Shown piece after piece: positions 1 to 6,300 of a DNA stretch of 10,060 bases. Numbering within the stretch: position 1 is the stretch's first letter; each line of letters starts with the position of its first letter. Origin of the DNA: Pseudomonadota bacterium (lineage in GTDB: Bacteria > Desulfobacterota > Desulfobacteria > Desulfobacterales > RPRI01); NCBI GenBank assembly GCA_018819005.1, contig JAHJQU010000187.1, positions 1 to 10,060 of the forward strand, read 5' to 3'. The translations under genes were made by a program, and so were the position numbers. The notes beneath the pieces were generated by a model. The model worked only from the letters and a program-made list of their open reading frames with translations, did not search any database and was not told where the DNA came from.

Positions 1-375
<375 letters not shown>

Positions 376-409
376 TCAGAGATATAAAAGGAGGGAATTC
401 AAATAAACA

Positions 410-443
410 GTTCATAATGAACCAATAGGGACGGTTACTATTG
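410..443. repeat. Two adjacent inverted repeats at the 3' end of the XRE gene
   Basis: The first is the 13-bp palindrome GTTCAT-A-ATGAAC (410-422). Directly next to it, CAATAG (423-428) pairs with CTATTG (438-443) around GGACGGTTA. The right arm contains the TAG stop of the minus-strand regulator gene, so the repeat and the 3' end of the gene are interlocked. The 'AATAGGGACGGTT' core resembles short repeats that often accompany REP-associated (RAYT) transposases in other genomes. It could equally act as a transcript-end hairpin. Confidence 0.5.
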
Positions 444-788
444 CTTTTTCTTTTTTCTTGCCTGAATAATTGCTTTACAAACCTCAAAAATAAATTCTTT
501 CGTGGCCGGACCTTCATCCTGGATGAGATAGAGAAGTTTGTTGGCGGTCGCATCGGGTTTGGATTTTTTCGTGACACCCATTTCGCTGAATAAATCAGAC
601 AAACTAATTTGAAAAACGTCAGCAATTTTCTTTATTGTTTTCAAACTGGCATTTTTATTGCCGGATTCAATGTAGCTGATAAAATTGTTGCTGACACCCG
701 ATAATCCGGCTAATTTTTCCTGAGTCAGCCCTCTCTTTTTTCTCTCATTTTTAATTTTGCTGCCAAGCAATTGAAGCAAATCATCCAT
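438..788 (-). CDS. XRE/Cro-CI-family helix-turn-helix transcriptional regulator
   Basis: This is a 116-residue cytoplasmic DNA-binding protein. Residues 8-66 form a classic HTH_3/XRE domain: LGSKIKNERKKRGLTQEKLA gives helices 1-2, and GVSNNFISYIESGNKNASL gives the recognition helix and the loop after it. TIKKIADVFQISLSDLF (51-67) closes the domain. The C-terminal 40 residues (ANKLLYLIQDEG...FIFEVCKAIIQA) look helical, probably for dimerisation, and end in a basic RKKKKQ tail. The ATG at 788 has an AAGGGGTG ribosome site about 5-7 bases upstream. A TATAAT promoter (824-829, minus strand) lies 35 bases upstream of the start. The gene is transcribed away from the PorT-like gene, and a palindrome sits in that gene's promoter, so the regulator may control it, itself, or both. 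The fold call is firm. The target and any ligand are unknown, and no toxin partner is adjacent. Confidence 0.93.
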   Translation of the reverse strand: MDDLLQLLGSKIKNERKKRGLTQEKLAGLSGVSNNFISYIESGNKNASLKTIKKIADVFQISLSDLFSEMGVTKKSKPDATANKLLYLIQDEGPATKEFIFEVCKAIIQARKKKKQ

Positions 789-823
789 ATTTCACCCCTT
801 TACGCACATTGTAGAAATTAGAG

Positions 824-852
824 ATTATAACTTGAACAAAATATATTGAGAA
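824..852 (-). promoter_or_regulatory. Sigma70-type promoter of the XRE regulator gene
   Basis: On the minus strand, a perfect TATAAT -10 (complement of 824-829) is preceded by TTCTCA (complement of 847-852, four of six matches to TTGACA) with exactly 17 bp between them. The predicted start is near 817, giving a leader of roughly 30 nt before the ATG at 788. Confidence 0.65.
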
Positions 853-858
853 AGGCAC

Positions 859-888
859 TTGACAAATAGTGAAACTATTTTATCTAAT
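859..888 (+). promoter_or_regulatory. Sigma70-type promoter driving the PorT-like gene
   Basis: A perfect TTGACA -35 (859-864) is followed after 18 bp by TCTAAT (883-888, five of six matches to TATAAT). The predicted start is near 895, leaving a leader of about 105 nt before the ATG at 1000. Its -35 is only 6 bp from the -35 of the divergent regulator promoter, so a protein bound here could affect both. Confidence 0.7.
864..880. promoter_or_regulatory. Palindromic operator candidate inside the promoter spacer
   Basis: AAATAGT (864-870) and ACTATTT (874-880) are perfect inverted 7-bp arms around GAA. The site fills the spacer between the -35 and -10 of the plus-strand promoter and overlaps the last -35 base, a typical position for a repressor operator. 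The dyad size fits a small dimeric XRE protein, which is encoded next door. Binding is inferred. Confidence 0.55.
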
Positions 889-924
889 AATCGCAGGTAA
901 GGTTAAAAATGTTGGAATGATGAT

Positions 925-977
925 GTCTCTGCTGTTGCGGAGACGATTGAATGGAATGTAGAAAGGGCTTTAGCCCT
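925..977 (+). other. Structured 5' leader with two hairpins
   Basis: In the predicted leader of the PorT-like mRNA, GTCTCTGC (925-932) pairs with GCGGAGAC (937-944) around TGTT: eight pairs, one of them a U-G wobble. Further on, AGGGCT (964-969) pairs with AGCCCT (972-977). The ribosome site follows at 991-996. I recognise no known riboswitch class. The structures may stabilise the mRNA, or the second may be a dispersed repeat. Confidence 0.45.
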
Positions 978-999
978 GACGAACCTTTGAGGAGGAGAG

Positions 1000-1641
1000 A
1001 TGAGAAAAGTTTTTGGTTTGGTTTGTGCGATGATGTTTATTGCCGGAATTTCGTCTGTTGCCAGAGCGCAGGATTTGTCCTTCGGCTGGAAAGCGGGTTT
1101 GAACATGGCGAATCTTACTGATGCGGGGGAAGGGGTATCTTACAAAGCTAAGACGGGTATTGCCCTGGGCGGTTTTGCGGTGTTTAAAGTGAACGACAAT
1201 CTTTCAATTCAGCCGGAGTTTCTTTACACGCAGAAAGGTAATAAAATAGAGTATTCATACGAAGATCTCGTAGGATTTGATGCATTGTGGAATCCTATTT
1301 ATGAAACTGTTACGGAAAAATTTAAAGTCAAACTTGACTACATTGAAATCCCGGTTCTTGTGAAGTATTCATTTTCACCAGGAGAAAGTACTTGTCCTTT
1401 TATCTTCGCTGGTCCTGCTCTCGGAATTCTTATGTCCGCAAAAGCAGACTCTACCAATATTAAGAGTGATTGCAATTCACTGGATATTGGCCTTGTTCTC
1501 GGCGGTGGCGTTGAACTTGAAAGCGGTGTTTCAATTGACCTTCGTTACGATATGGGAATGACAAAAGTTTTTGATTTTGAAGGCGGAGACAATAAGGAAA
1601 AAAATACCGTAATTTCGCTGATGGTCGGTTATAAACTATAA
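1000..1641 (+). CDS. Small outer-membrane beta-barrel protein (PorT-like / OMP_b-brl_2 family)
   Basis: This is a 213-residue exported protein. Residues 1-23 are a signal peptide (MRKVF, hydrophobic core, then SSVARA) with a likely cut after ARA before QDLSFGWKAG. The mature part begins with the typical GWKAGLNMANL strand and alternates amphipathic strands and turns: GGFAVFKVNDNLSIQPEFLYTQKG, then DYIEIPVLVKYSF, FIFAGPALGI, IGLVLGGGVEL and VSIDLRYDMGM. It ends in a short beta strand, VISLMVGYKL. This is the usual pattern of 'porin family' barrels of about 200 residues, probably eight-stranded. Two Cys (near residues 131 and 159) are uncommon in barrels and could pair. The ATG at 1000 has GGAGGAG immediately upstream. 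The gene has its own promoter and sits alone, with no gene following for about 300 bases. The family assignment is good; the cargo or ligand is unknown. Confidence 0.85.
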   Translation: MRKVFGLVCAMMFIAGISSVARAQDLSFGWKAGLNMANLTDAGEGVSYKAKTGIALGGFAVFKVNDNLSIQPEFLYTQKGNKIEYSYEDLVGFDALWNPIYETVTEKFKVKLDYIEIPVLVKYSFSPGESTCPFIFAGPALGILMSAKADSTNIKSDCNSLDIGLVLGGGVELESGVSIDLRYDMGMTKVFDFEGGDNKEKNTVISLMVGYKL

Positions 1642-1672
1642 ACTCCCCAACTAAGCGAATTAATGGTGGCAC

Positions 1673-1688
1673 AACCCTAAAGGGTTTT
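1673..1688 (+). terminator. Possible intrinsic terminator after the PorT-like gene
   Basis: AACCCT (1673-1678) pairs with AGGGTT (1681-1686), and the downstream arm runs into a T-rich end (TTTTCT). It starts 32 bases after the stop codon. The stem is short, so termination may be partial. The next two hairpins could help or may be unrelated repeats. Confidence 0.4.
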
Positions 1689-1729
1689 CTACCAAGCTGG
1701 TAGATTCCCCTTTTTGTAAAAAGGGGATT
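1689..1729. repeat. Two consecutive hairpins, the second a CCCCTTTTT/AAAAAGGGG repeat
   Basis: CTACCA (1689-1694) pairs with TGGTAG (1698-1703). Directly after it, CCCCTTTTT (1707-1715) pairs perfectly with AAAAAGGGG (1718-1726) around GT, and the flanks nearly continue the pairing. The 'ATTCCCCTTTTT...AAAAAGGGGATT' unit is a recurring intergenic palindrome that I recall from many unrelated bacterial genomes. It could work as a bidirectional terminator or be a MITE-type repeat end. Confidence 0.55.
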
Positions 1730-1866
1730 TGTCGCGACGGACGGGGTATTAGTTTAATCGGCGGGCAAGAGGGTTCCGTGTCGGGGTTGGTGAACGAAAC
1801 TCCGTCATAAAAAGCCGGTTTGCGTCTGCGCGGTTTTATTATTGCAGAATTTATTCCGCGAAAGCA

Positions 1867-1920
1867 GGGACAGAATCACGCGTAAGGCGGGTTTGCCTAC
1901 GGTGGAGTTATTTCTGTTCC
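1867..1920. repeat. Nested inverted repeat (REP/MITE-like)
   Basis: The outer arms GGGACAGAA (1867-1875) and TTCTGTTCC (1912-1920) pair with one G-T wobble. An inner hairpin, CGTAAGGC (1881-1888) with GCCTACG (1895-1901), forms around GGGTTT with one bulged base. The outer arm motif 'GGGACAG' is like those of repeats associated with RAYT transposases. It ends 27 bases before the collagen-like gene, so it is probably within that gene's leader. Confidence 0.5.
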
Positions 1921-1947
1921 AAGTTTATGGAGTAAGATTAAGATTTT

Positions 1948-2934
1948 ATGAAAAGAAAACAATTTCCGGCTATTCTTTTTTTCTTGATTGTTGTCGGCGG
2001 AATTATCTATTTTTCACGGCCTTCATTACTCTGGGCGGAGAAAGGCATTCAGGGGCCACAGGGCTCAAAGGGTGAGAGCGGCTCTGCTGGTCCAAAAGGA
2101 GACAAGGGCAATAAGGGCGATAAAGGGGATGCCGGTCAACAAGGACCTAAAGGTGAAAATGGTGAGAAAGGTGATAATGGCGCCAAAGGCGAGCAGGGGC
2201 CTAAGGGTGAACCTGGTCTGAAAGGAGAAAGCGGTCAAATCGGGCCGATGGGCTCTCAGGGCAAAACGGGTGATAATGGACAGCAGGGTATTCCGGGGGT
2301 CAAAGGCGAGCAAGGGCAAACGGGGCCTCAGGGTTTACGGGGACTGAAAGGCGATACGGTTGTTGTAAAAGAGGGAGGAGACAAGATTATTACTGGTCCT
2401 CAGGGCGCTAAGGGCGACCCGGGTCAGCAGGGGACTCTAGGTCAGCAAGGTCAACCGGGCCCCCGCGGAGAAAAAGGCGAGATGGGTCCCCGTGGAATGG
2501 CGGGCGCAACGGGTTTTGCCGGCAGTGATGTTTCCGGCGGGCTGACTGATGAACAGATGTCTTTTATTCTTTACAGCGAGGGGAACAGTTATTTTGAAAA
2601 CAATGTTTTAGCCGAGGCGAGCGCTGTCTTTCAAAAAGTAATAAACACATATCCGAAAAGTTGGGGCGCTCAGCTTTCTTGTTTGGAACTTTCAAAGCTC
2701 AAACTAAAAGTCGGGAAAAAAGAAGAAGGCCTAAAACTTCTTGAAAATTTTACCGAAAAATATTCTAAAAGCTCTCTCCTCGTAAAAGCAAAATTCAATC
2801 TCTGTGTCGCTTATGTTCTCAACAAAGATTACAAATCGGCGCAAAAAAATCTGGAGAGTTTTATTTCTTCATATCCGGAAAGCAAATATACCATCGACGC
2901 GAAGAAGTTATTGAAAGATTGCCGGGGGAGGTAG
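1948..2934 (+). CDS. Collagen-like (Gly-X-Y) exported protein with C-terminal TPR domain
   Basis: This is a 328-residue protein. Residues 1-30 (MKRKQF, a hydrophobic core, SRPSLLWA) form a signal peptide or membrane anchor, with a possible cut after LWA. Residues 33-137 hold 35 uninterrupted Gly-X-Y triplets. They are rich in PKG, KGD and KGE units, the charged pairs that stabilise bacterial collagens lacking hydroxyproline. A 14-residue break (DTVVVKEGGDKIIT, 136-149) is followed by 15 more triplets (150-194). Residues 199-328 are helical and contain about three tetratricopeptide units (ILYSEGNSYFENN..., LKLKVGKKEEGLKLL..., CVAYVLNKDYKSAQKNLES...). They resemble the CpoB/YbgF and BamD type, with TYPKS and SYPESKY repeat ends. 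The protein probably forms a trimeric rod displaying or scaffolding TPR modules in the periplasm or at the surface. The ribosome site is weak: GGAG at 1929-1932 is 15 bases from the ATG. This start is preferred because the KRK-hydrophobic N-terminus follows at once. The product class is secure; its role is unknown. Confidence 0.88.
   Translation: MKRKQFPAILFFLIVVGGIIYFSRPSLLWAEKGIQGPQGSKGESGSAGPKGDKGNKGDKGDAGQQGPKGENGEKGDNGAKGEQGPKGEPGLKGESGQIGPMGSQGKTGDNGQQGIPGVKGEQGQTGPQGLRGLKGDTVVVKEGGDKIITGPQGAKGDPGQQGTLGQQGQPGPRGEKGEMGPRGMAGATGFAGSDVSGGLTDEQMSFILYSEGNSYFENNVLAEASAVFQKVINTYPKSWGAQLSCLELSKLKLKVGKKEEGLKLLENFTEKYSKSSLLVKAKFNLCVAYVLNKDYKSAQKNLESFISSYPESKYTIDAKKLLKDCRGR
2044..2529 (+). repeat. 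Collagen Gly-X-Y coding repeat (35 + 15 triplets)
   Basis: The 9-bp coding period (GGN plus two codons) runs from 2044 to about 2358. It breaks for 14 codons and resumes from 2395 to 2529. AAAGG(C/T/A)GA and CAGGG-type units recur without long exact repeats, suggesting an old, selected array rather than fresh expansion. Confidence 0.85.
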
Positions 2935-2946
2935 GTGCGAGAGAGA

Positions 2947-3225
2947 TTAAATGGAAGAAACAACTCTTAACTCAGGATTAACCAAGCGTGAAATGGGTAA
3001 CGGTATCAATTCTGCTACCGTTATCATGACCAAGGGCTGGCCTGCTTCCTGCTGTGAACGGGCAGTGCGAAGAGCCCATTCATTAAATTCAGGATTATCT
3101 TTCAGGTTAAATACAATCTGCGCTCCGTCGGGGATTTTTTCATCTATTTCCGAGTGGGATAGCACATATTTGCTAAATTCGGCAGAAAGAGTGCGCTGCA
3201 ATTCCCAAAATAAATCATTTTTCAT
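2947..3225 (-). CDS. DUF5647-like small protein
   Basis: This is a 92-residue soluble protein with no signal peptide or membrane segment. It begins MKNDLFWELQRTLSAEFSKY. The most characteristic part is IPDGAQIVFNLKDNPEFNEW (31-50), then ALRTARSQQEAGQPLVMITV (51-70) and a tail near RLVNPELRVV. The order 'YVL...IPDGA.IVF...NPEFNEW...A....GQP.V....' matches my memory of DUF5647, a small uncharacterised family common in anaerobes. The gene is convergent with the collagen-like gene, whose stop is only 12 bases away, and divergent from the propeller gene. The ATG at 3225 lacks a strong Shine-Dalgarno (only GTGGAT about 11 bases upstream), but it is only about 16 bases downstream of the predicted transcription start. 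No function is known. Confidence 0.75.
   Translation of the reverse strand: MKNDLFWELQRTLSAEFSKYVLSHSEIDEKIPDGAQIVFNLKDNPEFNEWALRTARSQQEAGQPLVMITVAELIPLPISRLVNPELRVVSSI
2998..3023. repeat. 8-bp perfect inverted repeat inside the DUF5647-like gene
   Basis: TAACGGTA (2998-3005) and TACCGTTA (3016-3023) are perfect inverted arms around a 10-base spacer. They lie in the C-terminal coding part of the minus-strand gene, and no T-run follows on either strand. The repeat could block read-through between the convergent genes or be incidental. Confidence 0.5.
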
Positions 3226-3247
3226 TCGGTTTTATATCCACAAGAAG

Positions 3248-3276
3248 ATTATATCACGAATAAGGAAAAGCGTCAA
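3248..3276 (-). promoter_or_regulatory. Near-consensus sigma70 promoter of the DUF5647-like gene
   Basis: On the minus strand, TTGACG (complement of 3271-3276) and a perfect TATAAT (complement of 3248-3253) are separated by exactly 17 bp. Transcription would start near 3241, about 16 bases before the ATG at 3225. This supports the gene being real and separately expressed. Confidence 0.75.
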
Positions 3277-3305
3277 TGAAAAATTTAAAAGAATTTCTGA
3301 CAATA

Positions 3306-3321
3306 CCATAAAATTTTATGG
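3306..3321. promoter_or_regulatory. 16-bp perfect palindrome abutting the ribosome site of the propeller gene
   Basis: CCATAAAA|TTTTATGG is a perfect self-complementary 16-mer. Its last two G are the first bases of the GGAGGAGGG Shine-Dalgarno (3320-3328). It could be a dimeric-repressor operator in the DNA, or in the mRNA a small AU-rich structure that partly hides the ribosome site. Confidence 0.5.
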
Positions 3322-3328
3322 AGGAGGG
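3320..3328 (+). promoter_or_regulatory. Shine-Dalgarno that decides the start of the propeller gene
   Basis: GGAGGAGGG lies 4-5 bases before the ATG at 3333. An earlier in-frame ATG at 3318 overlaps this site and has no ribosome site of its own, so 3333 is the likelier start. Confidence 0.8.
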
Positions 3329-3332
3329 TCTG

Positions 3333-6300
3333 ATGAACATTTTACGAAATAAATTTGGGATGGGAAAAATTTGTTTTTTGGCGGGCGCTTTTTCTTTTTT
3401 GATTTTTGGTTCCGGTTTTGCGCTGAATGCGGAAGAGACTTCCCGCAGAAGTTTTAGGGAAACTTTTTTACAGCATCGCCGCCATCCGAAAAGACAAAAT
3501 TTGAGAAGCGGTAAATCCGAAAAAAAGCCGCAGGCAGGCGGCAGAATTTTCTCAACTTCGATACGGCCTTTTTTAACAAGCGAGACAAAGTTAACCGAAA
3601 GCTGCTATGTGTTTGGTTTGGACTGGTATGGCTCAAAAATTATTTTCGCAAGTTCCAAAGATAATAATTTGTTGGATATTTTCAGCATCCCTTCCTCGGG
3701 CGGGAGTATGACCAATTTAACAAACACTTCGGGGCCCGAATGGTGGTCAAGATATTCAAACGATGGAAGCAAAATTTATTACGTTTGTTATGACCTTTCT
3801 CAGGACGCAGAGGCCTTTTACAAAATGAATTCTGACGGGTCGGTGAAAACAGTTATAAAGCAGTTTTCAGCCGGAAACGAATTAGGTGAAATTTGCATCA
3901 ATTCTGCCGACACAAAAATTGCATATACTTTGGATGAAAGTTTGTGGGTGATGAATTCTGATGGAACAAATAACACTGAATTGACAGAAGCAAGAGAGTG
4001 GGCGAGCATTGATTTTTCTCGCGATGATAATTACATTGTTTTTGCTGACACAAATAACCACATTTCAAAAATAAACATAAATACAAAGGCATTAACTCAA
4101 TTAACAACAGAGCAATATTGTAGTTACCCTGACTGGTCCCCCGTTGAAGATAAAATTGTTTTTCAGGGTTATGATGCCTCGTGGCAACAAGATATTTGGG
4201 TGATGAATTCAGATGGAACAGGAAAAACAAATCTCACAAATTTAAGTTCAGGTTATCCCTATAAGCCGCAATATTCTCCTGATGGAACAAAAATTACTTA
4301 TACCTTAGAGTATTCCTTCTGGGTGATGAATTCCGATGGAAGCAATAAAATAAAAATTGCTGATGCAGATGGCTGGGATTCAGTTTGGTCTCCCGACAGC
4401 AGTAAGATTGCTTATTCTGATTCCCAAAATATTTTTGTTGTTAATTCCGACGGAACAAATGAGCAAAATATTACAAATAATATTCTTCCGACGAGGAATG
4501 GCAATCCCTGCTGGAATAGCAATTTTACAAAGTTTGCGTATATTGCGGAGTATTCCTGGGGAGTTTATAAATTAGCGGTTATGAATTCAGATGGTTCAAG
4601 CGGAAACATATTAGATTCCGTTTATTCATCGGATAGATGCTTTTCGTTTGCTCCACATTCAACAAAAATTGTTTACACAGGAACCGATAGAAATATTTAT
4701 TCAATAAACTATAACGGGACAGGAAAAACGCAATTAACGACAGGCGGTCAAAGTAGTTATCCTTCATGGTCTCCTGACCTATCAAAAATTGCCTATTATT
4801 CAGGTAGCTACGATCCCTACTATCTTAAAATAATGGATGCCGACGGCTCAAATCAGACGTCTCTCACTGATGCAAATGAAAGTTATATTCCTCCTTCCTG
4901 GTCTTCTGACGGAACAGAGATTGTTTATTTAGCCGGCTCATGGGACAATTTCTCCGTCTGGATTGTGAATGTTTTAAGTCCTTCTCAGAAAACAGAAGTT
5001 GTTAGTGGAATTTCTAGTGATGCTTGCTATTCTGCTTTCTCTCCTGATGGAACGAAAATTGCTTATACAATCGAGGATTATAATAATCCTGATAATGAAG
5101 GTCTTTGGGTTGTAAACCGCGATGGTTCTTCAAAAACACAGATATATCAAGGAGAACCTGATTGGAACGAAAAACCTGTCTGGACGGGAAATGACAGAAT
5201 TTATTTTGCAAGTGATTTTTCAATACTCAGCGTAAAACCTGACGGAACTGATTTAAGGAATGAATCAACTTACAAATGGAATTTTGCAATTAACCCTTCT
5301 GATGGAAGCAATCTTATCAGCAGCGCTTTTGATATTTTCTCAGGAATTCAATCACCGGTTTCTATTTATTCCGTCAGCGGTTATGTGAAAGATTCCGACG
5401 GAACGGGAATCATCGGGGTGACGGTGAGTTGCACAGGAGAAAGTTCCTGCACAACAAGTTCTTCGGGATACTATGCGTTTACAAATCTTACTTCCGGAAA
5501 TTACACGGTAACGCCGTCAAAAACCGGCCTGGTTTTTATACCGTCGAACAGAAGTTATTCTCCTCTTAATTCCGATCAGAGCAACCAGAATTTCACAGGT
5601 GGACCCACTCTTTATTGTATCAATGGCTCTGTAAAAGACGACGGCGGAAATGCGATGAGGGATGTTGTATTGTCTGTGACCGGTGATGCTGTAAAAGATT
5701 ACACAAGCGACATTTCCGGAAATTATGAAATAATCCTTTCTTCGGGGAATTATACGATTACGCCAAGCAAAAGCAAGTGGAGTTTTACTCCTGTGAGCAG
5801 GTCATACAGTCCGCTTGATAGTGATCAAACCTATCAGGAGAATTACATCGGCGTTTACGTAAGCAGTGGTGAGACAACAATAGAGATTCTTACCGGACAA
5901 TCTGAAATTTTCTGGAGTAATGGTCAGAACAATCCAGGTGATCCATTTAACACATATTTCCATGACTCAAGAGCCCAGTCAGTGTATCTTGCTTCTGATT
6001 TAACCGCTGCGGGAATGTTTATTGGAACAATTAATGCTCTTCAGTTAAAATGTTATCAAGCGCCGGGAAGGCCGAATCTAAAAGACTTTCGTATCCGTAT
6101 CAAACAAACTTCAGCGACAACTTCTACTGCCTGGGTAACCACGGGGTGGACTGTTGCCTACGGGCCTACGAATATTGTTCCCACCACAGGGCAATGGTAC
6201 ACTTTCACACTCTCTACACCTTTTGACTGGGACGGATCAAGTAATCTCTTGATTGACTTTTCCCGAGACGATACCAATTGGGCCGTTAATGGTGGAATGT

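Larger units (their letters stand above)
1642..1947. other. Gene-free interval carrying several inverted repeats
   Basis: I see no credible gene between the barrel gene and the collagen-like gene. The stretch begins with a run of three hairpins (1673-1729). It then holds the 8-bp palindrome GTCGCGAC (1731-1738), a G-rich patch and a nested inverted repeat (1867-1920). I found no convincing promoter for the collagen-like gene, so its transcription start is unresolved. Confidence 0.6.

Noticed and set aside
918..959. Leader peptide starting MMSLLLRRRLNGM
   Set aside because: The 13-codon frame has no ribosome site and coincides with a hairpin; there is no sign of attenuation logic.
1842..2075. 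77-codon plus-strand frame overlapping the start of the collagen-like gene
   Set aside because: It overlaps the signal peptide and first triplets of a clearly real gene in another frame, starts inside a palindromic repeat and has no family resemblance.
2065..2319. 84-codon minus-strand frame across the collagen repeat
   Set aside because: The long frame is a by-product of the GGN-rich collagen codons on the other strand; its translation is a low-complexity mirror of the repeat.
3318..3332. Start of the propeller protein at ATG 3318
   Set aside because: It overlaps the GGAGGAGGG ribosome site and the palindrome. ATG 3333 has correct spacing to that site.
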